12,518 nt of DNA from an uncultured Desulfobulbus sp. (GTDB taxonomy: Bacteria; Desulfobacterota; Desulfobulbia; Desulfobulbales; Desulfobulbaceae): positions 1-12,518 of the forward strand of contig CAMNHX010000007.1 in NCBI GenBank assembly GCA_946539945.1, written 5' to 3'. The notes beneath the pieces are model-generated. The model was not told where the DNA came from. It was given only the letters and a program-made list of their open reading frames with translations, and made no database searches. A program made the translations under genes and the position numbers. Numbering within the stretch: position 1 is the first letter of the stretch; the number at the start of each line of letters is the position of its first letter. Of the stretch, positions 1-7,621 are shown piece after piece.

Positions 1-504
1 AGCCAGTCGCAGCATGGTTTTCAAAAAGTTCCTGTTGCCGATGCCGTACAGCCAGGCTGTGCGCAAAATGGCGTAATTGCCCGCTTCCGCCTGCACTGCC
101 TCTTCACCTGCCAGCTTGCTTTTGCCGTACATGGATACAGGGTGCGGCCTGTCGCTCTCCAGATAGGGCTGGGGAAAGGGCCGTTCACCGTCAAAGACAT
201 AGTCTGTGGAAACGTGGATGAGCCTGATGCCGTATTTGCGGCAGCTCTTGGCCAAGAGTTCCGGCCCTCTGGCATTGACAGCCATGCAGGCTTCCACCTG
301 GGTTTCACAGGCATCCACAGCGGTAAAGGCCGCGCAGTTGATGAGTACCTTGGGGCGCTCCCTTGCGCACAGCGCTTCCACCTGATCCGCCTTGGTGATG
401 TCCAGATCCGCAAGATCACCAGCCCAGATCTCGTGCTTTCCGCCCAAGATGTCCAGACTGTCACGGCCAAGCTGGCCATGAGAACCTACAATCGCAATTT
501 TCAT
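1..504 (-). CDS. rfbD: dTDP-4-dehydrorhamnose reductase RmlD/RfbD (3' end beyond window)
   Basis: This enzyme reduces dTDP-4-dehydro-L-rhamnose to dTDP-L-rhamnose with NAD(P)H, the last step of dTDP-rhamnose synthesis in the cytoplasm. Reading down from the ATG at 504 gives 168 open codons to the window edge, so the C-terminal part is missing (the family is usually about 290 residues). Visible are the Rossmann loop GSHGQLG (residues 7-13), NCAAFTAVDACE (56-67), the substrate motif STDYVFDG (99-106) and the SDR catalytic pair Y126xxxK130 in MYGKSKLAGE. A strong Shine-Dalgarno, GAGGAGG, lies a few bases upstream of the ATG. The gene starts 10 bp after the stop of rfbA on the same strand, so it is the second gene of an operon that probably continues leftward, perhaps with rfbB or rfbC. 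Identification is firm; only the end is unseen. Confidence 0.95.
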   Translation of the reverse strand, partial: MKIAIVGSHGQLGRDSLDILGGKHEIWAGDLADLDITKADQVEALCARERPKVLINCAAFTAVDACETQVEACMAVNARGPELLAKSCRKYGIRLIHVSTDYVFDGERPFPQPYLESDRPHPVSMYGKSKLAGEEAVQAEAGNYAILRTAWLYGIGNRNFLKTMLRLA

Positions 505-514
505 GTTTTCCTCC

Positions 515-1399
515 TCACAACGGCAAGCCGGACTCTTCATCCAGAAGGCTCATCAGATATTGGCCATACTGGTTTTTCAGCATGGGCGCGGCCAGACGTT
601 CCACCTGCGCCGCATCAATGTAGCCCTGCCGGTAGGCGATCTCCTCGATGCAGGCCACTTGCAGACCCTGCCGTTCCTGGAGCGCCTCAATGTAGCTGGA
701 AGCGTGCTGCAAGGACTCGTGCGTCCCGGTATCCATCCAGCAAAAACCCCGCCCCAGCAGTTCCACGGACAGCCTGCCCTGCTTCAGGTAGTGCAGGTTG
801 ACATCGGTAATTTCCAGCTCACCCCGCGCAGAAGGCCGGATGGACCGCGCTACCTCCACCACCTCGTTGTCGTAAAAGTACAGACCTGGCACGGCGTAGC
901 GGGACTTGGGCTTTTTCGGCTTTTCCTCAATGCCGATAACCTTGTTGTCAGCGTCAAACTCGACCACGCCGTATCGTTCCGGGTCCTTCACCAGATAGCC
1001 GAACACGATACCGCCCTCGGTCAGGCGGCTGCAGCGCTGCACCACCTGCGCAAAGCCGCGACCAAAGAAGATGTTGTCGCCCAGAACCAGACAGACCGGA
1101 CCTTGACCGATAAAGTCCGCGCCCAAAAGAAAGGCCTGCGCCAGTCCCTCTGGCCGAGGCTGCTCCACGTAGCTGAAATGCAGACCCAACTGGGACCCGT
1201 CGCCGAACAGTTCGCGAAAACGGGGCAGGTCCTGCGGGGTGGAAATAAAAAGAATATCGCGGATTCCAGCCAGCATCAAAACAGAGAGGGGATAGTAGAT
1301 GAGCGGCTTGTCGTAAACCGGCAAAAGCTGCTTGGAAACTACCTTGGTGAGCGGATACAGTCGGGTTCCTGACCCACCTGCCAGAATAATGCCTTTCAT
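515..1399 (-). CDS. rfbA: glucose-1-phosphate thymidylyltransferase RmlA/RfbA
   Basis: RmlA joins glucose-1-phosphate and dTTP to dTDP-glucose plus pyrophosphate, the entry step to dTDP-L-rhamnose for O-antigen or other surface glycans. The frame is open upstream to 1519, but the family N-terminus begins at the ATG at 1399 ([18 protein letters not shown]), giving 294 residues, the usual length. Motifs: nucleotide-binding [11 protein letters not shown] (8-18), [11 protein letters not shown] (29-39), VLGDNIFFG (105-113) whose D108 should match the Mg-binding aspartate, EEKP (158-161), and [15 protein letters not shown] (216-230) with D223 as second metal ligand. The Shine-Dalgarno before 1399 is weak (AAGAG). 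The gene ends 10 bp before rfbD and is divergent from manC. All key residues I know of are present. dTDP-rhamnose end-product inhibition is typical of the family but cannot be judged here. Confidence 0.96.
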   Translation of the reverse strand: MKGIILAGGSGTRLYPLTKVVSKQLLPVYDKPLIYYPLSVLMLAGIRDILFISTPQDLPRFRELFGDGSQLGLHFSYVEQPRPEGLAQAFLLGADFIGQGPVCLVLGDNIFFGRGFAQVVQRCSRLTEGGIVFGYLVKDPERYGVVEFDADNKVIGIEEKPKKPKSRYAVPGLYFYDNEVVEVARSIRPSARGELEITDVNLHYLKQGRLSVELLGRGFCWMDTGTHESLQHASSYIEALQERQGLQVACIEEIAYRQGYIDAAQVERLAAPMLKNQYGQYLMSLLDEESGLPL

Positions 1400-1469
1400 G
1401 TCTGCTCTTGTGAGGCACAATGGTTGCAAAGGACACAGAACTTGCCAGCACGCGCAGTCCTGTGCTATT

Positions 1470-1498
1470 TTGAAAACGCTGTCTTCGGCGGATATACA
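1470..1498 (+). promoter_or_regulatory. candidate sigma-70 promoter for manC
   Basis: TTGAAA (1470-1475) and TATACA (1493-1498) are separated by exactly 17 bp, close to the TTGACA-N17-TATAAT consensus, although the last base of the -10 is A rather than T. This would start transcription near 1505 and give a leader of about 100 nt. A competing candidate overlaps it: TTGCCA (1442-1447), 18 bp, then TATTTT (1466-1471) preceded by an extended -10 TG at 1463-1464. Sequence alone cannot decide between them. Confidence 0.4.
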
Positions 1499-1590
1499 GG
1501 ATACATTCGCATCCTGCACCCCCTTTCCGCCTCTTCAAGTCTGTTGGTGGAAGCCCTTCTGTTCTGCGTTTTGCCTGATCCCACTGGTCC

Positions 1591-1596
1591 AAGGAA
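1591..1596 (+). promoter_or_regulatory. ribosome binding site of manC
   Basis: AAGGAA lies 6 bases before the ATG at 1603. It supports that start, whose product begins exactly at the family N-terminus. Confidence 0.6.
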
Positions 1597-1602
1597 ATCA
1601 TC

Positions 1603-2994
1603 ATGGCCGTTCAACCCATCATTCTGGCCGGAGGAGCTGGCACAAGGCTTTGGCCGCTTTCCCGTGAACTCCATCCCAAGCAGGTACTCCGACTGTTGGA
1701 CGGTCGTTCCCTGCTGCACATCACCATGCAGCGGGCCGCCAGCATTCCAGAGGCCAGAGCGCCACTTCTGGTGGTGCTTGAACAGCAGCGCAGACTGATT
1801 CAGCAGGAGCTGCTGGATCAGGGGCTGGCCTACAGTGCCCTTTTGCTGGAGCCTGCGGCACGGGAAACCGGCGCGGCTGTGGCAGGGGCAGTGGCCTTCT
1901 GCCAGACGTACCGGGACGCAAACGATATTTTGCTCTTTCTCCCTGCCGACCACCTCATCCGCAAGCAGAGCGCCCTGGTGGAGGCAGTGGCTACCGCAGC
2001 CAGGCGCGTGCAGGAAGGCTACCTCGTTACCTTTGGTCTGGTTCCTGACAGGCCGGAAACCGGGTTTGGCTACATTGCCGCTGATGCGGAAGGCAAGGTG
2101 GAGCGCTTTGTGGAAAAACCGGATCTGGAAACTGCCAGGGCCTATGTCCAAAGCGGCAGGTATCTCTGGAACAGCGGCATGTTTGCCTTCCGGGCTGACG
2201 TGTTTCTGGAGGAAATGCAGCGCCATGCCCCGGAAATGCTGACTGCCATGCAGGATGCGGTTCGTGAGGGGGTGCGGGAAAGCGAAAACGTGTTCATCTT
2301 TGATCGGGCTGCCATGGAACGCTCTCCTGCCCTGTCCCTTGATCATGCCTTGATGGAAAAGACCGGTCGGGCGGCAGTGGTGCGCTGCGATCTGGGCTGG
2401 AACGACATCGGTTCCTGGCAGACACTCTGGGAGGTACTCCCCAAGGATGACAGCGGCAACTCGGTGACTGGTGACGCACTGCTCTCTGGGGTAAGCAACT
2501 CGCTTATTCGGGCAGAACACGGTCTTTTGGCAGCCATTGGGCTGGACAGGATGCTGGTGGTGCAGAGTGCGGACGCGGTTCTGGTTGCACCGCTGGACCA
2601 GGCGCAGGAAGTCAAAAAGACCGTGGCCCTGCTGAAAGCCTTGAACCGGCGCGAGTACAGTTGTCACCGGCAAATCTTCCATCCTTGGGGCAGCGCCACG
2701 CTTTTGGCTGAACTGCCTGCCTGCCGGATCCGGCTGCTTGCCGTTAATCCCGGGGCTGAACTACCCTTGCACCGGCATGAGGGCTGTCGTGAGCACTGGC
2801 TGGTTGTTTCTGGAGTGGCCTTTGTGCAAAACGGCGACAAAAGCCAGACGGTGCAGGCCAACGAATCGGTCTGCATTCTTGAGGGAACCCCACACACCCT
2901 GAATAACCGGGCGGAAACAGTGTTGAACCTGGTTGCGGTCCAGATGGGTGATTATGCGGAGGCGGATGAGGACAGGGGGGATTACCCAACATGA
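1603..2994 (+). CDS. manC: mannose-1-phosphate guanylyltransferase / mannose-6-phosphate isomerase
   Basis: A bifunctional cytoplasmic enzyme: the N-terminal domain makes GDP-mannose from mannose-1-phosphate and GTP, and the C-terminal cupin domain (type II phosphomannose isomerase) interconverts fructose-6-P and mannose-6-P. Domain 1 shows LAGGAGTRLWPLS (8-20), FLPADH (112-117), GLVPDRPETGFGYI (145-158), FVEKP (169-173), YLWNSGMF (187-194) and DLGWNDIGSW (263-272). Domain 2 begins near HRQIFHPWG (355-363). Its metal site is H390, H392, E397, H398 and H431. Family members I recall have Q-x-H where this protein has H390-R-H392. The C-terminus, GDYAEADEDRGDYPT, is short and lacks the usual Y-G/S-R ending; neither other frame restores it, so I do not call a frameshift. 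Length 463, slightly below the usual 470-480. No phosphomannomutase gene is in the window. The GDP-mannose activity is well supported; isomerase activity less so. Confidence 0.93.
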   Translation: MAVQPIILAGGAGTRLWPLSRELHPKQVLRLLDGRSLLHITMQRAASIPEARAPLLVVLEQQRRLIQQELLDQGLAYSALLLEPAARETGAAVAGAVAFCQTYRDANDILLFLPADHLIRKQSALVEAVATAARRVQEGYLVTFGLVPDRPETGFGYIAADAEGKVERFVEKPDLETARAYVQSGRYLWNSGMFAFRADVFLEEMQRHAPEMLTAMQDAVREGVRESENVFIFDRAAMERSPALSLDHALMEKTGRAAVVRCDLGWNDIGSWQTLWEVLPKDDSGNSVTGDALLSGVSNSLIRAEHGLLAAIGLDRMLVVQSADAVLVAPLDQAQEVKKTVALLKALNRREYSCHRQIFHPWGSATLLAELPACRIRLLAVNPGAELPLHRHEGCREHWLVVSGVAFVQNGDKSQTVQANESVCILEGTPHTLNNRAETVLNLVAVQMGDYAEADEDRGDYPT

Positions 2995-3043
2995 ATCGCC
3001 AGTGAATCTGCAGACGCAGCGCACAGAACGGAACAAACAGGAA

Positions 3044-3073
3044 AAGACCGCCAGCAACAGAACTGGCGGTCTT
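3044..3073. terminator. bidirectional intrinsic terminator between manC and the PilZ gene
   Basis: AAGACCGCCAG (3044-3054) and CTGGCGGTCTT (3063-3073) form a perfect 11-bp stem with an 8-nt loop. On the minus strand the stem is followed by a T-rich run, CTTTTCCTGTTTGTT, a good Rho-independent terminator for the PilZ gene that ends at 3101. On the plus strand the tail is only TGGTTTT, a weaker U-tract for manC. The convergent position supports use in both directions. Confidence 0.8.
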
Positions 3074-3100
3074 GTGGTTTTGAGAGGAATACTGCGCGTT

Positions 3101-3487
3101 TCAGGCTTGGGCCAGAGCAGCGTGTTGAAAACGGTCAAAAGCCTGAAAGGCGTCCACATAGGCGTCCAGCAGTTTCTGGTCAGCTTCGGATACGTAGAAA
3201 AATTCTATGCCGTAGCGGTAGCGCGGGTGGATAAAGGCTGAATACACGATCTTCCCCATGATGTTGACCAGGGAATTTTTCAGTTCCAGCGTGAGCATCA
3301 CCTGCTGCCCCTTGTCCAGCTTGAGATGGGTTTCCATCAGGATCCCTCCCTTACTGACGTTCAGGGTTCTGGCCATAGTGTACTCGCCGTGCCGCCCTTT
3401 GCTGTCCACCACGACAAAGTCCAGGAGGTTCAGGGACTGGGGCCGACCGTTTTTTCTGCGTTCGCTGTTGTTCATGAGATAATCCAT
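3101..3487 (-). CDS. PilZ-domain protein, probable c-di-GMP receptor
   Basis: A 128-residue single-domain protein. PilZ domains bind cyclic di-GMP and switch motility, exopolysaccharide or envelope functions. The two binding motifs are present: R11xxxR15 near the N-terminus and N43-x-S45-x-x-G48 (NVSKGG). These are followed by beta-strand-like LTLELK, GKIVYSA and the family YGIEFF (92-97). There is no signal peptide or membrane segment, so it should be cytosolic. The start is uncertain: ATG at 3487 and a second ATG at 3475 (residue 5) both lack a clear Shine-Dalgarno, and both keep the motifs. It is a stand-alone gene, convergent with manC and divergent from glnA. A link to the polysaccharide precursors next door is plausible but rests only on position. 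Confidence 0.9.
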   Translation of the reverse strand: MDYLMNNSERRKNGRPQSLNLLDFVVVDSKGRHGEYTMARTLNVSKGGILMETHLKLDKGQQVMLTLELKNSLVNIMGKIVYSAFIHPRYRYGIEFFYVSEADQKLLDAYVDAFQAFDRFQHAALAQA

Positions 3488-3506
3488 TTCGGTTGAGGCA
3501 AGAGGC

Positions 3507-3535
3507 TTTCTGAAGCAGTCAACTCGTGCTATAGT
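3507..3535 (+). promoter_or_regulatory. candidate extended -10 promoter for glnA
   Basis: TATAGT (3530-3535) is preceded by an extended -10 TG at 3527-3528 (TGCTATAGT), with a poor -35 TTTCTG (3507-3512) at 17 bp. Extended -10 promoters tolerate weak -35 boxes. Start of transcription would be near 3542, giving a leader of about 140 nt. The same bases read on the other strand give TATAGC, a possible -10 for the divergent PilZ gene. Confidence 0.45.
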
Positions 3536-3669
3536 TAGCTGCTTTGCGAGGCAAGGGCAATCTTTTTTTCAGGCCGCAGGCTGTCCCTGCCCACAGGTTG
3601 GCGCACAAGGCGCATTCTGGCCCAAAGCGACGCAGGGAGCAATCTGGCTTCCGTTTTTTGGGGACTCAC

Positions 3670-3675
3670 AAGGAG
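3670..3675 (+). promoter_or_regulatory. ribosome binding site of glnA
   Basis: AAGGAG ends 5 bases before the ATG at 3681. It is a near-perfect Shine-Dalgarno and fixes the start. Confidence 0.8.
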
Positions 3676-3680
3676 AGACG

Positions 3681-5018
3681 ATGAACAGGGAAGAAATTCT
3701 GGAGAGCATCAAAAAGCAGCACATCAACTTTTTCCGGCTCCAGTTTGTGGACATTTTCGGCTTCATGAAAAATATAGCCATGCCCATCAGTCAGATTGAA
3801 AAGGCACTGGCAGGCAAGATCATGTTTGACGGGTCGTCCATTGAAGGCTTTGTCCGCATCAACGAATCGGACATGTATCTGAAGCCGGATTTCAACACCT
3901 TCACCGTCATGCCCTGGCGTGACAAGTTCGGTAGCGGCTCGGCCCGCATCATCTGCGACGTACACAACGCCGACGAAACGCCCTTTGTCGGTTGCCCGCG
4001 CCAGAACCTCAAGCGCGTGCTGGCCGAGGCCAGAGAGCAGGGTTTTACCATGAACGTGGGCACAGAGTGCGAGTTTTTCCTCTTCAAGCGCGACGAAAGA
4101 GGGCGGCCCACCAGAATCACCGATGACGTGGCCGGCTACTTTGACACGGATCCTGCGGACTCCGGCATTGACTGCCGCCGCAAGATCATCCAGACCCTGG
4201 AGACCATGGGCTTTGAGATTGAGGCTTCGCATCACGAGGTTGCCATGGGTCAGCACGAGATCAACTTCAAGTACGCTGATGCCCTGACTGCAGCGGACAA
4301 TACCGTAACCTTCAAGTGGGTGGTGCGCACCATTGCCGCAGAGTTTGGTCTGCACGCCACCTTCATGCCCAAACCGGTCTTTGGCGCCTGCGGGTCCGGG
4401 ATGCACACCAACCAGTCGCTCTTTACCCTGGACGGTCAAAACGCCTTTTATGACGAGTCCAAAGACCTGCAACTCAGCGACACTGCACGCCAGTACATTG
4501 CAGGTCTGTGCAAACACGCCCGCGGTTTCTGCGCAGTCACCAATCCCTTGGTCAACTCCTACAAGCGGCTGGTGGCAGGCTACGAAGCGCCAGTGTATAT
4601 TTCCTGGTCAGCCTCCAACCGTTCCGCCCTGGTGCGCATTCCAGCCTCACGGGGCACAAAGGGTTTAAGTACCAGAACCGAGGTGCGCAACCCTGATCCG
4701 ACCTGCAATCCCTATCTGGCCTTTGCCGCCATGCTTTCCGCTGGTCTGGACGGCATCAAATCCGGTCTGGAAGCACCGCCCCAGACCACGGAAGACCTCT
4801 ACGAGATGAGCGAGCCGGAGCGGCAGGCCGCAGGCATTGAATGTCTGCCCGGCAACCTGCACGAGGCCCTGGAGTGCATGAAGGCTGATCCGGTCATACG
4901 TGATGCCTTGGGACCGCACATCTTCGGCAAGTATGTGGAAGGCAAGGAGCGCGAGTGGGACTCCTACCGGCTGGCTGTGACTGACTGGGAAATCAACAAC
5001 TACCTCAGCAAGTTCTGA
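3681..5018 (+). CDS. glnA: type I glutamine synthetase, alpha-like subclass
   Basis: GlnA condenses glutamate and ammonia to glutamine using ATP, the main ammonia-assimilation step; type I enzymes are cytosolic dodecamers. The 445-residue length matches the alpha subclass rather than the ~470-residue beta subclass. Motifs: DGSSIEGF (50-57), GTECEFFLF (127-135) with metal ligands E129 and E131, E186 and E193 in HHEVAMGQHEI, KPVFGACGSGMHTN (231-244) with H242, the ATP/glutamate region NPLVNSYKRLVAGYEAP (288-304), and RTEVRNPDP (332-340). The adenylylated beta-type Tyr segment (NLYDLPPEE) is not matched: LYEMSEPER (373-381) is the alpha form, so adenylylation control is unlikely. R59 in GFVRINESDMYL corresponds to the arginine that mediates glutamine feedback inhibition in Bacillus GlnA. 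acnB follows after 49 bp. Identification is firm; the subclass is inferred from motifs and length. Confidence 0.97.
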   Translation: MNREEILESIKKQHINFFRLQFVDIFGFMKNIAMPISQIEKALAGKIMFDGSSIEGFVRINESDMYLKPDFNTFTVMPWRDKFGSGSARIICDVHNADETPFVGCPRQNLKRVLAEAREQGFTMNVGTECEFFLFKRDERGRPTRITDDVAGYFDTDPADSGIDCRRKIIQTLETMGFEIEASHHEVAMGQHEINFKYADALTAADNTVTFKWVVRTIAAEFGLHATFMPKPVFGACGSGMHTNQSLFTLDGQNAFYDESKDLQLSDTARQYIAGLCKHARGFCAVTNPLVNSYKRLVAGYEAPVYISWSASNRSALVRIPASRGTKGLSTRTEVRNPDPTCNPYLAFAAMLSAGLDGIKSGLEAPPQTTEDLYEMSEPERQAAGIECLPGNLHEALECMKADPVIRDALGPHIFGKYVEGKEREWDSYRLAVTDWEINNYLSKF

Positions 5019-5067
5019 AACGGCAAGCAGCGCATATTTCATGAATATCTGAACACGGAATTCTGCC

Positions 5068-7557
5068 ATGCACATATTGAACAAGTACCGGCAAGACGAG
5101 GCGCAGCGCCTGGAACAGGGTGTTCCAGCCCTGCCTCTGGATGCGGATCAGGTCTCAAACCTGGTTGAGTTTCTGACCAAGGATCGGGAAGCCCGACTTC
5201 CTGAAAGCGCGGAACTGGCGCAGCTTCTGGATGCCCGCGTGGAACCGGGCGTGTCAGCGGCAGCCCAGGTCAAGGCAAACTGGCTGGAAAAGGTAGCCTC
5301 GGGAAAAACCGTTACGCAAGCGGTCTCGCCAGAAGCAGCTGTTGCCATGTTGGGGCGTATGGGGGGCGGCTACAACGTGGCCGCGCTCCTGCGCCTTCTG
5401 GAACTGGAAGCCTGTTCTGGGCTGGCGGCGGACGCGCTCAAGAGGGTCATCAAGGTGTATGAAGCCTTTGACCGGGTGCAGGAACTGGCAACAGGCGGCA
5501 ATGCGCAGGCCCGTGCCGTGCTGGAGTCCTGGGCCAGGGCAGAGTGGTTCACCCTGTCGCCGGAACTGCCTGCCCGGCTGGAAATGCAGGTGTACAAGGT
5601 TGACGGCGAGATCAACACCGACGACTTCTCGCCCGGCAATCAGGCCCAGAGCCGGGCTGACATTCCGCTGCACGCCACCTTTTTCGGCTACAAGCGCTTT
5701 CCAGAGGGCGCGGTCCAACTGGCCAAACTGCGGCAGAGCGGTATCCGTGCCGCCTTTGCAGGTGACGTGGTGGGAACCGGGTCTTCCCGCAAATCCGCTG
5801 TCAACTCGCTGGCCTGGCATATTGGCGAAGACATTCCGGGCAGCCCGAACAAGCGCCGGGGCGGACTGGTTCTGGGCGGCGTGATTGCGCCCATCTTCTA
5901 CGCCACTGCCCGGGATGCTGGCGTCCTGCCGCTGGAGTGCGCGGTGGACCAGCTCAAGAGCGGCGACCGCATTGTGCTGGAATTGCCTGCCCTGATCCTG
6001 CGCAAGGCGGATGGCACAGAGATTCCGGTCAAAACGCCGCCAGCCACGCTTTTGGATGAGTACCGTGCTGGCGGTCGATTGAACCTGGTGATTGGCCGCA
6101 ACCTGACCCGTGCTGCCTGCAAGGCGCTCGCTGTAGCGGAGCCGTCCTGCTTTGCCGAGGCACAAAACCCGCAACCCAAGCCTGGTCAGCAGTACACCCT
6201 GGCCCAGAAGATTCTGGGGCGGGCCTGCGGTCTTGAGGGTGTGGTTCCGGGGATGCTCTGTGAGCCAAAGATCACGACTGTGGGTTCCCAGGACACCACT
6301 GGTCCCATGACCGTGCAGGAACTGGAAGAACTGGCCTGCCTGCGCTTCAAGACGGATCTGTATATGCAGTCGTTCTGCCATACCGCAGGCTATCCCAAGA
6401 AAAGCGACTTTGGTCGCTGGCAAATGATGCACCAGGGGGCGGTGAGCCGGGGCGGTGTGGCGCTCCTGCCCGGTGATGGCGTCATCCATTCCTGGCTGAA
6501 CAAGATGCTGGTTCCTGACACCGTGGGCACGGGCGGCGACTCGCACACCCGTTTTCCCTTGGGCATCTCCTTTCCGGCAGGATCAGGGTTGGTGGCCTTT
6601 GCAGCAGCCCTGGGCTTCATGCCCCTGGAAGTGCCGCCCTCGGTTCTGGTGCGTTTCAGGGGCAGCCGCCAGCCCGGCATTACGGTGCGCGACATGGTGA
6701 ACGCCATCCCCTACTTTGCCGCGAAACAGGGCCTGCTCACCATTGCCAAAAAGGGCAAGAAGAACGTCTTTGCCGGAACCATTCTGGAGATTGAAGGCGT
6801 GGACGACCTGCTGGTGGAGGAAGCCTTTGAGTTGAGCGACGCTTCGGCTGAACGCAGCGCTGCAGCCTGTGCCCTGGCCCTGCCGCTGCAGGCGGTGCAG
6901 GAGAATGTGGCAGCCAATGTGGATTTGCTGAAGTCTCTGGTGGCAGAGGGTTATGAAGACGCAGAGGCGCTGAAGCTCCGCATTGCGCGGCTTGAGGACT
7001 GGTTGGCCCAGCCGGAACTGCTTGTCCGGGACGAGGGCGCGGAGTACGCAGCCACGCTGGACATTGATCTGGGAGAAATTACGGAACCGCTTCTGGCCTG
7101 TCCCAACGACCCGGACGACGTGCGTCCCCTCTCTAGCGTGGCAGGAACAGCGGTTGATGAGGTTTTTATCGGGTCCTGCATGACCCACCTCTCGCACCTG
7201 CGCCGGGTAGCGCGGCTTCTGAACGGTGCGCCCTACGCGCAAAGCCGTTTCTGGATTGCGCCTGCTACCCGCATGGATCGTCAGGCCATGCTGGACGAGG
7301 GGAATTTCGGGGTCTTTGCTCAAAGTGGCTGCCGCCTGGAAACACCGGGATGCAGCCTGTGCATGGGCAATCAGGCGCGAGTGCGGCCCGGAACTGTTGT
7401 CATGTCCACTTCAACCCGCAACTTTGACAACCGTTTGGGTGACAATACCCAGGTGTATCTGGCCTCCTCCGAGTTGACCGCCATTACCGGCATTCTGGGC
7501 AAGATCCCCACACCTGCCGAGTATATGCAGTGGATTAACGACAAGCTACGGGTGTGA
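5068..7557 (+). CDS. acnB: aconitate hydratase B (bifunctional aconitase/2-methylisocitrate dehydratase)
   Basis: AcnB isomerises citrate and isocitrate with a [4Fe-4S] cluster; family members also process 2-methyl-cis-aconitate. Order of parts: helical HEAT-like N-terminal domain (1-155), swivelling domain with INTDDFSPG (182-190) and GTGSSRKSAVNS (236-247), then the cluster-binding core with TVGSQDTTGPMT (404-415), MQSFCHTA (433-440), GDGVIHSWLN (469-478) and TGGDSHTRFPLGIS (488-501). Cluster ligands are C704 (GSCMTH) and C762/C765 (GCSLCMGNQ), matching the E. coli C710/C769/C772 pattern. Length is 829 against 865 in E. coli; it lacks an insertion in the swivelling domain and about 30 C-terminal residues. 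H707 stands where E. coli has Asn in SCMTN. The ribosome site is weak (CGGA), and with 49 bp and no terminator after glnA, read-through from glnA is likely, tying 2-oxoglutarate supply to ammonia assimilation. Confidence 0.96.
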   Translation: MHILNKYRQDEAQRLEQGVPALPLDADQVSNLVEFLTKDREARLPESAELAQLLDARVEPGVSAAAQVKANWLEKVASGKTVTQAVSPEAAVAMLGRMGGGYNVAALLRLLELEACSGLAADALKRVIKVYEAFDRVQELATGGNAQARAVLESWARAEWFTLSPELPARLEMQVYKVDGEINTDDFSPGNQAQSRADIPLHATFFGYKRFPEGAVQLAKLRQSGIRAAFAGDVVGTGSSRKSAVNSLAWHIGEDIPGSPNKRRGGLVLGGVIAPIFYATARDAGVLPLECAVDQLKSGDRIVLELPALILRKADGTEIPVKTPPATLLDEYRAGGRLNLVIGRNLTRAACKALAVAEPSCFAEAQNPQPKPGQQYTLAQKILGRACGLEGVVPGMLCEPKITTVGSQDTTGPMTVQELEELACLRFKTDLYMQSFCHTAGYPKKSDFGRWQMMHQGAVSRGGVALLPGDGVIHSWLNKMLVPDTVGTGGDSHTRFPLGISFPAGSGLVAFAAALGFMPLEVPPSVLVRFRGSRQPGITVRDMVNAIPYFAAKQGLLTIAKKGKKNVFAGTILEIEGVDDLLVEEAFELSDASAERSAAACALALPLQAVQENVAANVDLLKSLVAEGYEDAEALKLRIARLEDWLAQPELLVRDEGAEYAATLDIDLGEITEPLLACPNDPDDVRPLSSVAGTAVDEVFIGSCMTHLSHLRRVARLLNGAPYAQSRFWIAPATRMDRQAMLDEGNFGVFAQSGCRLETPGCSLCMGNQARVRPGTVVMSTSTRNFDNRLGDNTQVYLASSELTAITGILGKIPTPAEYMQWINDKLRV

Positions 7558-7621
7558 ACAGCTTCTTTCTCTTCCCGGCAAGGTTTGTGCAGTGTACAGG
7601 CTTGAACAGTGTATTTGAAAT

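Larger units (their letters stand above)
1400..1602. promoter_or_regulatory. divergent rfbA/manC intergenic promoter region
   Basis: This 203-bp gap separates the starts of rfbA (minus) and manC (plus), so both promoters should lie here. I see no small gene. Toward manC there is a good candidate promoter (entered separately). On the minus strand I found no candidate for rfbA with both elements convincing. Divergent control of dTDP-rhamnose and GDP-mannose synthesis from one region is inferred from layout only. Confidence 0.6.
3488..3680. promoter_or_regulatory. intergenic region between PilZ gene and glnA
   Basis: This 193-bp gap holds divergent promoters and the glnA leader. The leader has a short hairpin, CTTTGC (3542-3547) with GCAAGG (3551-3556) and a 3-nt loop, then T7 at 3563-3569. 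The 6-nt gap between stem and T-run makes it a poor terminator. A second small hairpin is GCAGG/CCTGC around 3576-3590. I found no sigma-54 promoter with correctly spaced GG and GC elements and no riboswitch that I recognise. Confidence 0.5.

Noticed and set aside
21..479. 152-codon open frame on the minus strand at the left edge
   Set aside because: It is out of frame with rfbD. The RmlD motifs appear only in the frame starting at 504.
1465..2682. 405-codon open frame on the minus strand opposite manC
   Set aside because: It is a shadow of manC. Its translation has no recognisable domain and mirrors the codon bias of the real gene; manC has full family motifs.
3611..3660. Possible sigma-54 (nitrogen-control) promoter before glnA
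   Set aside because: The best GG...GC pair (3619-3620 and 3632-3633) has 11 rather than 10 bases between and lacks the preceding TT; other GG sites lack a GC at the right distance.
4797..4830. Adenylylation site of GlnA
   Set aside because: The segment is LYEMSEPER, the alpha-subclass form, and does not match the NLYDLPPEE beta-type site.
5034..5048. ATATT/AATAT dyad between glnA and acnB
   Set aside because: Only a 5-bp AT stem with no T-run; too weak for a terminator and unremarkable as an operator.
5254..6546. 430-codon open frame on the minus strand inside acnB
   Set aside because: Antisense shadow of a strongly conserved gene, with low-complexity His/Arg/Gln-rich translation and no ribosome site noted.
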